The notes under the pieces were generated by a model. It saw nothing but the letters and a program-made list of their open reading frames with translations. It had not been told where the DNA came from and did no database searches. From assembly GCA_947579665.1 (NCBI GenBank), contig CANPUZ010000061.1, positions 744,001 to 808,000 of the forward strand: a stretch of DNA of 64,000 bases. Direction: 5' to 3'. Origin of the DNA: Sympetrum striolatum. Taxonomy: Eukaryota; Arthropoda; Insecta; Odonata; Libellulidae. Positions 10,440 to 21,749 of this stretch are shown piece after piece (position 1 is the stretch's first letter; every line of letters begins with the position of its first letter). Both the position numbers and the translations under genes were made by a program.

Positions 10440-11116
10440 CCCCCCCCTGGATCCCCTGCTGAGTTGGTGAATGATCTGGTTGAGGAGGATAGGAAAAGCC
10501 CCAATTATCCATCATTGACAGGGGCGTATTTACCAGTACGCCAACTACGCCATGGCGTAGGGCGGCACGAGTCCCGAAATTCTATTTTTTTAGTTTTTCT
10601 AATTTTTTTTTTGGAACAGTTTCCATCCTCAATTCAATTCCATCGAGTTAAAACACCGCGTGTGTTCCCTTTTAGAAAAAAATAGTTCCGCCGTAAGCCG
10701 CCAGGAGCGCGGATTGTGTGTTTACATCATAGAGTAAGGATATGGTTTACATTGAAAATGGAGAATATTAATTCCATAAGTGGGTGGCAGACATTGACTG
10801 GCATAGGGCAGCAAATGGGGTTAATACGCCCCTGATCATCGAAAGATAAAATCAAAGAGAACATCTGAGCTGATAGAACCACAAACAGCGAATAAATGTC
10901 CAGAAGTGATAGTCCTTTCAGAGGATGATAATCCTAAGAAATGTGAAAATATTTTAAAGAAAGAGGATGAATATGAGTTAAACTCAGGTTTATCAAGGAA
11001 CAAAATTGAAGTCTTAGTTTCCTCACAAATAAAAAATGAAAATCACTTGGGTGGAGATGATCAAGGAAAGGGGAGGTTGGATGAGATTCATAATAATAGT
11101 CCAGGAATTCTATCAT
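10440..11116 (+). pseudogene. Coding-like Lys/Glu/Ser-rich fragment, split by a MITE and frameshifted
   Basis: I do not recognise the protein. Before the MITE, the plus strand reads AELVNDLVEEDRKSPNYPS. After it, a frame of about 85 codons reads SELIEPQTANKCPEVIVL, then SEDDNPKKCENILKKEDEYE, then LNSGLSRNKIEVLVSSQIKN and on to NSPGIL. The composition (acidic, Lys-rich) is typical of disordered nuclear proteins, not of random AT-rich DNA. Removing the 10519-10834 MITE joins the halves except for one frameshift. The fragment ends exactly where the family A element starts (11120). It could be a host exon, a retrocopy or sequence captured by a transposon. The stop and frameshift argue against a live gene. 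Confidence 0.4.
10519..10834. mobile_element. hAT-type MITE with 8-bp target duplication
   Basis: Termini CAGGGGCGTATTTACC and, inverted on the right, CAGGGGCGTATTAACC. Target duplication ATCATTGA (10511-10518) against ATCATCGA (10835-10842), 7 of 8 matching. Length 316 bp, non-coding. It interrupts the coding-like fragment around it. Confidence 0.85.
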
Positions 11117-11119
11117 ATA

Positions 11120-12529
11120 CGAGTAAAACGTAGCTTGCATACTGCAAACAGATCGACAACACTTATTTCATATCTGCGTCATATCGGGAAAGTTCTCAAA
11201 TAAAAAAAAGGATTCAAAATATTCTTAATACACGCTGTAATTTAATCGTCTGGCATCGAACCTGGGTCTTCCTTGTGATACTTACTATACAGCACAACAG
11301 AAGATCACCATCTCTAACTATGTGTGAAAATTCAAGCAGAAATATTGGCTGCTACCGCCTCAAACGACGTCCTACTTTTCCCTTATATTCCTTATGTGAA
11401 AAATTGAAATGTGCTCTTGCATCGAACCCAGGAACAGCATGGTCTTATGTAATTTTTTTTCCCTAAACCAAGTCGTAATATACATCTTCTATCTAAGCAA
11501 GAACTTCATATTATTTCGTTAAGTGCATCAAAATAAATAATGAAAACTACCTCAATGTATTTTAAAAGGGGGATATATTTACCGCCTGGCTTTGAACCCG
11601 GGTCTTTCTGGTAATATTTTCTATGCAGCACAACGCAAGATTGACATTTTTAACTATGTGTAAAAATTCAAGCGGAAATATAGGCTGCAACTGTCTGAAA
11701 CGACGTCTTACTTTTCACGAATGTAAATGACTCTCTGGTTTCGAACCAAGGACGATCTAGGAAATTTAAAACATGTTTTCAAAATGTATCTATGATCTCT
11801 ATCTATATGCTGGATTTCAAGTTTTAATATTATTGGGAAATGGTTAAAAATAATTCTTAAAAATCGGATCAGTTACTGATTGTAGAGACGCCTGGTGTCG
11901 AACCTAGGACACATTGGAAGCTGTGAATGCACAGTTTGATTTTTATGGACTTGATTTTATTTCATGCAAAGTTTGAAGTCAATATCATGCCGGGAAGTAC
12001 CTAAAATTTGCTTCTGTTATCTCCGTAAGAAAAGAATTGAGGAGTACAAATGGCCCTCTGGGATCGAACCAAGGACCATCACCGAATATGTAAAATACGA
12101 TTATGAAATATATTCATGATCTCTATCCACATGCCGAATTTCAAGTTTCCAAGCCATCGAAAAAGGGTCCAAAAAAAATCTTAAAAATGTCAACAATACA
12201 TGTTAAACGGGCGATTTTTGCCCTGACCTAGCATCGAACCAAGGATAATCATCGATAATGTCTTAATGGTTTTCGTTGGATATGCACGGCTTTTAGTGAT
12301 CCCTCGAATTTCAACTCTCTCCTTTTCCGGGAAGTGCCTCAATAAAATTTTCGAAAATCCCCACCATGTATCCTTATGGAGAAAATCAGGACTTAGGGGC
12401 CTTCTGGAATCGAACCCATGACACTAAGGATCAAAGTCGCTTTTTTCCTAGGGGTTTCACGTTATGGCCAATACGTCGTAAAAATTTCAAGTCAATGACG
12501 TTTGTGGTTTAGCCTGTGAATTAGTATCC
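11120..12529 (-). mobile_element. Helitron-like family A element, minus strand
   Basis: Read on the minus strand it runs from the 5' subterminal block (GGATACTAATTCACAGG, about 12529) through seven or more monomers, seen here as inverse cores TCGAACC or TCGAACCC. It ends with a slightly degraded 3' hairpin and TTTTACTCG at 11120. It is longer than the left-array copies, with an extra monomer around 11576-11740. The extreme 5' end (TCTATTATATATAG) is missing. Confidence 0.7.
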
Positions 12530-12533
12530 CAGA

Positions 12534-14199
12534 CAACACAGGTTGATAAGTTCACGTGCGTATCTGGTGCAGATGTGCACGAGTGACATTCATCTCGTCA
12601 AAAGTATGCGAAATTATTGCAACGTAATAATTGAGATATTCTCCAATTCGAAGAATTTCCCGCAGAAGATATTAAGGATGGTGGAGCTCACCTTTACCAT
12701 CCGTATTTTATACATAAAAGTACGTCTCTCGAGATGCATAAGAGAATTTGAACTGCTGCCGTTGACCGCTACGTGGCGCTAATGTAGCTGGGGAAGCTCG
12801 GACGGGGTACTTTTGAGTGAGATCTTCACTTTGCCTCTTGGTACGACACCTCTTCGGTTGCTTGTTTTCATCCTCTTTTCGTATAGTCAACTTTCCTTGT
12901 CATCTTCACCTCAGTTCTTTTAAGGACTTCCATTGCTCGTTCATACATCTTCTGCATTTATATTTATTTACCTTCGAAAAACATTAATCTCATTGTATTC
13001 ATTCGCTTTCTTTTATTTTTTCATTTCGAGCTCCTTGGAGTGCCTGTGAGTTACGCAGAGTAGCTTCACCGAGAGAAATATCTCCTCAGCATTCGCCAGC
13101 GAGACCTGCAGCTAGGCTGATCTTCGTATTGCATTCGCAGGTAAGGTTTGTTTCATTTAATATCGGTTTATGTGATTTCATTTCACAGAATTGTTGCTAC
13201 GTTATTTGCTATCGTGTGGCGAAAGACGTGAGATGGCGGTGAAAAATTTTTCGATTGGGTTCGGTTTTGCATTGGGTTTTGCTTTGTTTCGGTGTATATA
13301 TCACCTAGTTAAAAAAAATTGAATTTACCGACGCTCACTTCCACCAGTGAGATTACATGGCACTTAATTTAACCCTTAAGCTGTGGGCAACCTATAAAAA
13401 CTTTTTCCTGCCGAAGTGCGAGAACTGCGGGGAAAACGTTTTTTTTCGTTTGACCTGCTCTTCCTTGCCCATCCCCAATTTTATGGCGGTGCCAGTGAAT
13501 GAGACGCACCCTCGCAAAATCCTTTGCATTGTCCTAAATGTGGAAAACCCTTCGCCAGGGATTTCCGGCCTCTGCGTAATTCCAAGATGTGCAGTGCATT
13601 CGTACTTTCATATTTCCTCACTCGTTAAAAATGAATGTATCTCCTAACTGTTTGGTATCAAATTAATCAGCTAACAGCAAGGGAAAAAAAGAAGACAATT
13701 AAATCATTGGCAATTGCTTCCACGTTAGAGGAGCAACCAAAAGTCTTGAACATTAACCGCTGTCCGGAAAAAGGGCTACCCGGATGTCGGGGGTTTTATA
13801 CCTGCTAGGGCTAGTCTGACCCTCCAGGAAAATGGACCGTTTCTCTAACTTTCCTCCCACACACGACTGTTGCGTAAGAAAAATACTCATCCCGGGAGTA
13901 TTTTTCCTCCTCCACTGGAAGAGGCGGTAAAATTCTCCATAATTTGACCGAGGCGGTAAAATTCTCGATGAATGCAATCGAGAATTTCACCAAAGAGGCT
14001 ATTGCACAGGCCACGAGAAATTTTAACAATAAACTCCCTGCTGCGCCAACAGAAATTTTTAGAAATACCTTGAATTACGAATGCGACGAAAGCCAAACGA
14101 AGTATGCTAGGCCGAGGTTCGCCTTATTATTTTGACCGGTATCAACGAAATTAAAGCGTCTTTTAGAACTTATTCATTATTTATGGACGTGTCGCGGCT
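12534..14199. other. Unassigned region with a possible non-coding exon donor
   Basis: No recognisable gene or repeat. A relatively GC-balanced stretch at 13020-13140 ends in a strong 5' splice-site match (TTCGCAG|GTAAGG at about 13140) and could be a first exon, but no reading frame supports it. A short GAGGCGGTAAAATTCTC motif is repeated directly at 13920-13937 and 13950-13967, with an inverted copy of part of it at 13977-13989. Confidence 0.3.
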
Positions 14200-14760
14200 A
14201 TCGCGCTCCGACTTGCTCACCCCAGACAGGTTGGCCAAATAAGTTCCAGAGTATTGCTTCCGAATATTTATTCTTACAGTTGGTGCAATTCACTTACATT
14301 ATATGCCGCTGAAGCCAAGCGCTAGTCCCTGTGCAACGTCGCGGCTAACTCTCGACACCCACCGAAGCTGCGTCAGAGAGCTGGGAACACTCGTCTTTCG
14401 ACTGCGTCACCCAAGAAAGAGACGACTGGAAGAGTTTTGCGTCCTTTTTATACCAATTTGAGAAGGGAGGTCATTGTCTTAGGGTCGTGGAGGGAGTGGA
14501 GGTCGCTGACCGAGATCAGGGGCAGAGGATGCAAGGGTGCAGTGAGAGGAGAAAAAGGGTTCGGGTGGAAATATCTAGAAGTGTCAAGCGGAGGATGCTG
14601 CAATATACAGGGGACAGGAAATGGCCAAAAGAAAGGTTAGAAGAAAGGAGACTGCGGGAGACTGAATCTAAAGGGTGGTCCACTTAGGGTGAAGTCGAAG
14701 GATGAACAAGGGGTGCAGGCGGCCGGAAGGGGGTGGTGTGTCGAATTGACGGTACATTTT
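14200..14760 (-). mobile_element. Probable solo LTR of an LTR retrotransposon
   Basis: On the minus strand the block starts near TGTACCGTCAATTCG (about 14755) and has a pyrimidine-rich upstream part. A TATAAAAAG box lies at about 14444-14452, followed by a GC-rich leader and an AATAAA signal at about 14268. No gag/pol frame lies beside it, so it would be a solo LTR. The ends and a target duplication could not be fixed. A cellular promoter is the alternative. Confidence 0.4.
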
Positions 14761-15936
14761 GGGTGGCTAACGCTTGGCCTCTCAACAGACGGAAATTTAA
14801 CTTAATACTTTTTAATTTCACTATTTATTTATTTATTCTTTTATCCTATTTAATATATTGTTTGTAACTCGTTGATGGACATTGTAAATATTAATGTTAG
14901 TCGTATTTATAGTTCTTTAAACAGGTCAATACGTCGCGAGAAAATCTGCGTCGGCAGAATATGTAAAAAAAGGGAATCCCCTTATTCTTTCGATATTCAC
15001 TGTCAGCAGCGCTGCCGTTATATCACCGCTTCCGTTGAAATATGTTCCCTCTCAAGGCTCGCGCTCTCCGAAACACGGAAGCAAATCTATTTTTAGCTTC
15101 TGCAACTGGGTCATTAACGCGTGCATTCATTCATGCTTTTCTATCCTGTTTTAATTAATAATCTAGACATCCACGAAAATTGAAAAGTTATAAATAAAAT
15201 TTAAATTCGAAATAGTAATGTTTTTTTTACGTTGTGTGCTTAGCTAGCAATACATTTGAGTCCAGGGCCACAGAATTAATAATACGACAGTAGGGGAAAC
15301 GTTTAGCAGTATCTGATCTTTTAAAGAACATATTGCAGAGTCGAGAATATTGCTGTACTATATACATACATTCCAAACGTGATTATTTCATGATTGGTAT
15401 TAAGATGCATACTCATAATTAATTCAACTAAATCTCAATGACTTTATTAGATACCCACCCAGAGAGTTTGGTGGAATTGTTGTAGGTAATTTCAACTTTA
15501 ATTACATTTAAATCTGAATATCTATCTCAACCCCTGTGGTTGCTTCTCAAAATATGCTTACATATCTCTGTAGAATCTAAGGAACTATTTCATTATTGTT
15601 ATTGTCTGCCTGTATAATGTTATTATCACTAAAAGATCCTGTATGTAATCCTTTTCATTCTCCTCAATCACTTAATACTCTAACTATTTATTAACCCATC
15701 AATTAACTACCCCATAAATAGCTTTACACAGTCTATTTTAGAACTTCTGCTTTTACATTAAACCTGATCTCTTGGGCTAAGATGGAAGGTGTCATTTAGG
15801 TCAGGATATCCTATCTATATGAATGAATCCGGAGAAGGAATTATATATAATAGATAGATTGCAACAATGAGAAGATTTCCTGAGACACCAAAGATATCGA
15901 ACTAAGGCAAATTTTTTAATCAATCCTCAGTAAAGC
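14761..15936. other. Unassigned AT-rich sequence
   Basis: No coding frame longer than about 75 codons with sensible composition, and no RNA gene or terminal inverted repeats recognised. It ends in a pyrimidine-rich tract with a possible 3' splice site (ATCAATCCTCAG, ending about 15930) leading into the coding-like stretch that follows. Confidence 0.4.
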
Positions 15937-16185
15937 AAGAAAATATAGTATCAACTGAATCAATATCAAAATTCAATGATGATTTATCTTGTTCAGTTGA
16001 AAGTCAGAAAAATAAGGGAATCAAAACTCAAAATAGCTCCCTCAAAGAATCCCTTATGCGTCAATTATCTAAATACTACGAATTAAATTATGACAATAAC
16101 TCAGAAGGTTTGATTTTAAGACCTCGGTCAACCCCAACAAATGCTTCTTCTGAGATTGGAAAAAGGTCTAGTGAAAATAATATCT
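15937..16185 (+). pseudogene. Coding-like exon fragment of unknown protein, cut by family B
   Basis: An open frame of about 85 codons follows a plausible 3' splice site and reads KQENIVSTESISKFNDDLSC, then SVESQKNKGIKTQNSSLKES, then LMRQLSKYYELNYDNNSEGL and ILRPRSTPTNASSEIGKRSS. Composition is Ser/Asn/Lys-rich and protein-like, with no internal stop. It ends where family B sequence begins (about 16186). I do not recognise a family. It may belong with the fragments at 10440-11116 and 16602-16715 on the same strand, but nothing in the sequence proves that. Confidence 0.35.
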
Positions 16186-16546
16186 ACATTAATCTGATAT
16201 TTAGGTATATACAATTATTTATTAAAGTTTTAGAAAATGTGATTTACTATAACTTTTGTATGAAACAAATTTTTTATCACTGATTGTTTAGGAGTTATTC
16301 GTGAAATACTGATAAACCGGAAGTTGCTGATTATGTACTTTGCGGGCGAAAGGCCAATTTCATTGTTTTTCATTGAGCATGACCCGAAAAAAATTATTTA
16401 TAATGTTTGTGACGTAAAAGATAATATGATATCAATTATAATCACTTATCTTCCAAGTTTAGATTGAATCTAGAGTTCGAAAATACTGTCGTAGATAAAT
16501 ATTTACATCTTATAAATGGAGAAAGTCATGTGCTTGCCACATCAGA
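16186..16546 (+). mobile_element. Family B repeat, 5'-truncated
   Basis: Begins in the middle of a family B monomer and keeps the distal part down to GCCACATCAGA followed by a T run. It is closest in text to the 1706-2739 copy. Confidence 0.7.
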
Positions 16547-16601
16547 TTTTTCTAATTATTTTATATTCTTCAAGCAAATGAATACGATAATCTACTATTG
16601 A

Positions 16602-16715
16602 ATTCCAAAAGAATTGATAGATTTAGAAACGAGTAATCAAAATTATGTTATTTCGTATAATTTTCAATGGCAATCTAGCGCCATGCTTAAAATAACCCAT
16701 TTTAATTTAATGAAG
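16602..16715 (+). pseudogene. Short coding-like exon with splice donor, function unknown
   Basis: Reads IPKELIDLETSNQNYVISYN, then FQWQSSAMLKITHFNLMK, and runs into a good 5' splice site (ATGAAG|GTAGAAGC). A TGA sits just upstream, so an acceptor would have to lie after it, but none is convincing. It is too short to assign and could be chance in AT-rich DNA. Confidence 0.2.
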
Positions 16716-16992
16716 GTAGAAGCATAGTTATCAGAAAGACAAATGAGCATAACTAAATCTTTGAACACAAAAACTTTCCTTTATGATTAATTAAAATTAT
16801 TTAACTTCATAACTATAGATATCTGTTATTAGCAAAGCAATCTTTAATGAGTCAATTATAAGATGTCTGGCTTACACTGCTTTTGGGAGCATCTGCTAGG
16901 TTCAATCAGTCTAGTTGAGACCCTCACAAGTAGTAAAAGAGAGTCAGTGGGTATTTAAGTTGGAAAGTTCTTCAATATTCAATTACTCAACA

Positions 16993-17809
16993 TCTATTAT
17001 ATATAGACGCTTCTCCGGATTCATTCATGGATATAGATAGGATACTAATTCACAGGCTAAACCACAAGCGTCATTGACATGAAATTTTTACGACATATTG
17101 GCCATGACATGTAACCGCCAGAAAAATTTCGATTCTGAACCTCAGTGTCATGGGTTCGATTCCAGAGGGCACCAAAGTCCCGATTTTTTCCATTTAAATG
17201 CATTGCTTAGATTTTTGGGAATTTTAAAAAAATATTTCCCGGATAAGTAGAGAATTAAAACTCAAGGAGCCTATATATATGCTCATGATCTATAGAAAAC
17301 ATAAATGAGTTTCACGGAAAAAATACTAGGTTAAATGCTAAGATGATGCAAATATCTGCCCTTTAAAATACATTGAGGTAGAATTTCATTATTTTCTTTC
17401 ATGCACTTATCGAAATAATAGGGAGTTCTTGCTTACATAGAAGATGTATGTTATGACTTGGTTTAAGAAAAAAAAATAGATAAGACCATGCTGTTCCTGG
17501 GTTCAATGCCAGAGCACATTAACATTTCTCTCATAAGGAATATACGGGAAAAGTAGGACGCTGTTTGAGGCAGTTGCAGCCAATATTTCTGCTTGAGTTT
17601 TCACACATAGTTAAAGACAGTTATCTTCTGTTGTGCTGCATAGTAAGTTCCACCAGGAAGACCCAGGTTCGATGTCGGATGGATAAATTCCACCAAAGTT
17701 TTAGAATATTTTCAATACTTTTTCTACTTTTCAGGACCCTCTCGATTTGAGATCGACTTGAAATTTGTGTTATCAACATGCTTGCAGAATGCAAGCAACA
17801 TTTTACTCA
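16993..17809 (+). mobile_element. Helitron-like family A element, both ends present
   Basis: 5' end TCTATTATATATAGACGC preceded by A; 3' end hairpin GCTTGCA-GAA-TGCAAGC and TTTTACTCA followed by T. At 817 bp it lacks several of the usual middle monomers. It retains the monomer type CTGGGTTCAATGCCAGAGCA at about 17498. The last base differs from the CTCG of other copies. Confidence 0.75.
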
Positions 17810-18379
17810 TATTAAGCAATTATATTAATTGGAGATTACTTCATACAGGTTACTTAGGCAGAAAAAAAATCTGCAATACTTTACAACACTGAATAATTAT
17901 ATCCACCGCTCATCGCAAATCAAAAAACAACCAAGTTCCAGCTGCTGTCAATAGGTTGTTCTGCAGAGCTTCCAAAATACCAGTCAGTACCATAACTTTT
18001 GGAAGTTAGTAGATGTGGTCCAAAGAGCTCGTAAACTCCAGCATGGAGGCTGGGTGGATGGTTGTCTTCAGATCTTTAGTTACCATCCTCATGGTCTTCT
18101 TGCAAATAATACAAAGGATGGGGTGCTAAAACTTTAATATCAATCTTGCCTCCATTTTTTTTTTAAGTACTCCACTATAACTCTATTTCCTTCTCTTGAT
18201 CTCATCCAGTTGATAAATTATTCTATGAATGAATGAATGAAACTATGAATTCTCCAAAGAAAATATATTATGGATCAGAATGCCGCTACATTGGATAGAA
18301 AATCAGGCTCCTGAGAGGGAAGACGATCTTGGAAAGCAAGAAATATTGTCCAAGTCTGATAGGAATCAATCTGGTAAGC
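17810..18379. other. Unassigned sequence
   Basis: No convincing reading frame or repeat termini. The stretch 17940-18130 has more balanced composition but no frame that I recognise. Confidence 0.3.
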
Positions 18380-18640
18380 TTTAACTTTGTGGAACCCGAT
18401 CCTAGTAAATGGGTGGGAATAACTTAACAAAATTCCACTTTTAAAGTTTTTAATATCTGCAACCGGTTTCGGACTTTAGTCCATTATCAAGCACAAGAGT
18501 TATTCAGGAGTGCATATAAATATACAAAGAATAAAAAACCAAGGCACCAATCAGATTAGCTGCTGTTGATAGTAGGAGCGGTGTTAGGGGGAGGAGGAAG
18601 GGGAAGCAGGTTAACAAAGGACAGAATGGGAGAATAATTA
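18380..18640 (-). mobile_element. Penelope-like element 3' tail, inverted copy
   Basis: Contains an AACCGGTTTCGGACTTTAG segment and matches, in reverse complement, the tail at 19540-19790 over about 250 bp, including the shared pyrimidine-rich block (CTTCCCCTTCCTCCTCCCCC on the other copy). With its partner it forms an inverted repeat around a 0.9-kb centre. Inverted, partly duplicated tails are characteristic of Penelope-like elements. Confidence 0.6.
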
Positions 18641-19279
18641 GTAATATTAATTAACTTCAAAGTTAGTTAATTTACTAAAGTAACAAATTATAACAAAGTT
18701 TCTGTTGAAACATGGGTAAAGAATCTTTAGTGGAGACTTGGGTTAATTCGTGACTATTTGGCCATTCTGTTGTGTGTTACTTCGAGTTTTTTATTAATTG
18801 TGAGTTTTGCCATATTTTCATTTCTTGGATCCTTCAAATTTCATCCATACTCCACTTGAGGTTCCTCTAGAAAATTGACAGCTGCTTAGTATTCAGTAAG
18901 TATTTAAATTGACATATTTTATTGACACTCTCACATGGCCATGTTTTGAACTGAGCTGCTGTATTTATCCTATTCCATCATATCTTTATTACTTCTTTCT
19001 CCAGAATTTGCATTATTGCACTAAATATTGCAATTTCACTAATTCTAAATGGAAGTTGAAGAGTCAGATAAAAATCCCACCTTGCCCTTCTGCATTGTTA
19101 GGGAAAAACTTTCGTCTATTTTCCATCATGGTTTATTTTATTCAAATAAAATTGGGCTGCAATATGTGCACAATTTATTGTGCAAAATTTTACTGTTTAA
19201 AAGTTTTTAATATCGCTTTAAATAAATAAAAAACAAAGATACCTTCAACCATACACGAAAAAGTGGCATTTACAAATTA

Positions 19280-19790
19280 CACGATTGTGGGGCGATTTAC
19301 TGAGGTTCGGACATCCTGTAATTTACAAATAAGAACCAAAGAACACTTTAAAATCATCCTGTAACAATACACAGGCATCACATTTTGCAAAACATCTTTT
19401 AGATAACAATCACACCTCTGATTTCTCCTCTACTCTATTACATTGTGAACACAAAGGACGCAAACTAAATTATCTCGAACAAATAGAAATAATACACCAC
19501 TTAAAAAACAATTACACACTCAGCAACATACATCTCTTCCCTAATTGTTCTCCCCTGCTGTCCATTGTTAACCTGCTTCCCCTTCCTCCTCCCCCTAACA
19601 GCGCTAATAGCTAATCTGATAAGTGCCTTGGTTTTGTACCTTTTGTATTTATTTGTGTACTCCTGAGTAACTCTTATGCTTGATAATGGAATAACATTCA
19701 TAACCGGTCGCAATTATAAAAACTTTTAAACAGTGGAATATTGCTAAGTTATTCTCACCCATTTACTAAAATCTGATAGTTTCTGATTAA
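19280..19790 (+). pseudogene. Penelope-like element, GIY-YIG endonuclease C-terminus relic and 3' tail
   Basis: The translation shows degraded C-terminal Penelope features: a VRTS...RTKEHFK block corresponding to the YIGRT...R..EH helix, then FCKTSF, NNHTSDFSS and GRKLNYLEQIEIIHHLKNNY, the usual H...I..LE..EI pattern. Stops and frameshifts are present. The 3' part has the ACCGGTCGCAATTATAAAAA tail. Penelope elements copy themselves by reverse transcription; this copy is dead and lacks the reverse transcriptase. Confidence 0.6.
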
Positions 19791-19834
19791 GATTTGAATG
19801 ACCTAAGTTAAGAAGACCACTGTTTATTCGACAA

Positions 19835-20395
19835 AGGATTATGCCAGTATATTCCGGTTTTATTTTTTAATCACTCCTCTATGCAAAAAACAATTTACAT
19901 AAGTTTAACCTGCGTTCCAGTTTTCACTCGCACAATACTCGTCACTCTGAACTTATTGATATTCCTCAACATCGACTCAAGAAGACTGAAAATAGCCTAA
20001 ACTACTCCCCAATTGAATTCTTCAATAAGCTACCCTCAAGAGTGAGAGATACACCTTTCGAAAACTTTCAGAAAGTCATTCATGACAGGATTTTACTAAA
20101 TCCATTCTACTCCATTGACGAATTTTTAAATATGAATATCAACATAGTTTAATTCTGTAGCCAATGTAACTAATATTATGTTTTCTCTAGTTTATTATGC
20201 TGAATAATTTTGTTCTTTGAATTAATTTGTCCATTGGTGTGATCTTTGTATGTTTTATAATGTTTCATTGCTTTGTCACTCCAATTTTGTTTTACATATC
20301 TGCTGTATAACACCTTATCTATTAATTCAAATGTTTGACTATGCCTATACCTATTTGGTCTTTGGTAAAATAAATATTATTATTATTTGACTGAA
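19835..20395 (+). pseudogene. CR1/Jockey-like LINE, reverse transcriptase C-terminus and 3' end
   Basis: A frame reads SFHSHNTRHSELIDIPQHRL, then KKTENSLNYSPIEFFNKLPS, and ends FYSIDEFLNMN before a stop. This is the typical carboxy end of CR1-like LINE ORF2 (T.R...L..P.HRL / FNKLP / FYS..EFL). An AATAAA signal and (TTA)n close the element at about 20390. Only the last 110 or so residues remain. Confidence 0.7.
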
Positions 20396-20481
20396 GATAA
20401 AAATGAAGATTCAAAATAATTCAAAAAGTGCTTGCTCTACCTTTATAGCAAAGGGTACTTTAATTGAAATAAATATAAAAA

Positions 20482-21226
20482 TCTGATGTGGCCAACACAT
20501 GACTTTCTCCATATTTATTGAAAACAGAAGCCTATGCCGGTAGTATATAAATAACTCCAAAACAAAGAGTGTTACAGGAAAACGTTTCAAACAAAAGTTG
20601 TAGTAAAATACATCATCTATAACTTTTATACATAATTATATATACCTACATTGCATTCTGACAGAGATATGTATGAAAAACTTTCATTTCTGGATAAACA
20701 ACAAATTCCGGTTAACCATTATTCAAGAATAACTCCTAAACAATCAGTGTTACAAAAAATGTTTCAAACAAAAGTTGTAGTAAAACACATTATCTATAAC
20801 TTTAGTATGTAATTGTATATACCTACATTGCATTCTGACAGAGATTTGTAAGAAAAACTTTCATTTCTTGATAAACAACAAATTCCGGTTAACCATTATT
20901 CAAGAATAACTTCAAAACAATGAGTGTTACAGAAAAATGTTTCAAACAAAAGTTTTAGTAAAGTACATTATTTATAACTTTTGTAAATAATGATATATAT
21001 CTAAATTGCATTCTGATTGAGATATTTAAGAAACAAAATTTTGTTTCTTAATATATCTCAATACTTCTGGTTGAGCTTTATTCATCAAAAACTAATCAAC
21101 TCTTGGCATTGTTAGGAGAGTACTAAATATGAATTTTGGAAATGATGGGATAATAATAATTATTCAGATCGGATTAAATAATTTGCTAATACAATACTTT
21201 CTCTAAACTACGTATAGGGAGATAGT
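20482..21226 (-). mobile_element. Family B repeat, minus strand
   Basis: Reads TCTGATGTGGCC at its low-coordinate end and finishes with the palindrome TACTTTCTC...GGGAGATAGT. It has three core monomers with the TTCCGGTTAACC motif and belongs to the same subfamily as 28956-29615 and the array at 56999-58070. A-rich flanks (T runs on the element strand) lie on both sides. Confidence 0.7.
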
Positions 21227-21749
21227 AAAAATCAATTTCTTTTGGCATGGAATTTGCCTCCCTCATAATTCTTGCCATTGGGCTATCATATCAATAATTT
21301 GTTCTGAAATATTCTTGAATAAAAGTTCTCTTACATCAGCAATAGGCACTCTAACAGATACCATTTCCAACAGCTGCGGTGAATTAACCTTTTCACGACG
21401 GTGGGCTTAGCGGAGAGTCTTTACCGTCTGCCGGAGGACTCCAGGAGAAATTCTTTCCTGACATACGGAGACATTTTTGAGAGTTGCTGCCCTCAGCTAC
21501 AAAATTTGACCTTTTTTGAGTTCTCAGCCCCAGGAATTCTTACCCTATCGTCATAAACCCAGTGGGGGACCAACATGCAGTGGGTTAATCCGGCAGCGAC
21601 GGGGAAGGAGGAATTGTCAGGAACTTACTGATTATGCACACGTTTTGGCAAATAATTATTTGTTGTCATTTTTGTCAATCTAACATTGAAGATGAAAGCA
21701 ATGTCTAGCGCTAAAGATGTACAACTTTTAAACAAAGTTCTAGTGTTAG
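21227..21749. other. Unassigned sequence
   Basis: No supported feature. A GC-richer stretch at 21380-21610 has no frame that I recognise. Confidence 0.3.
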
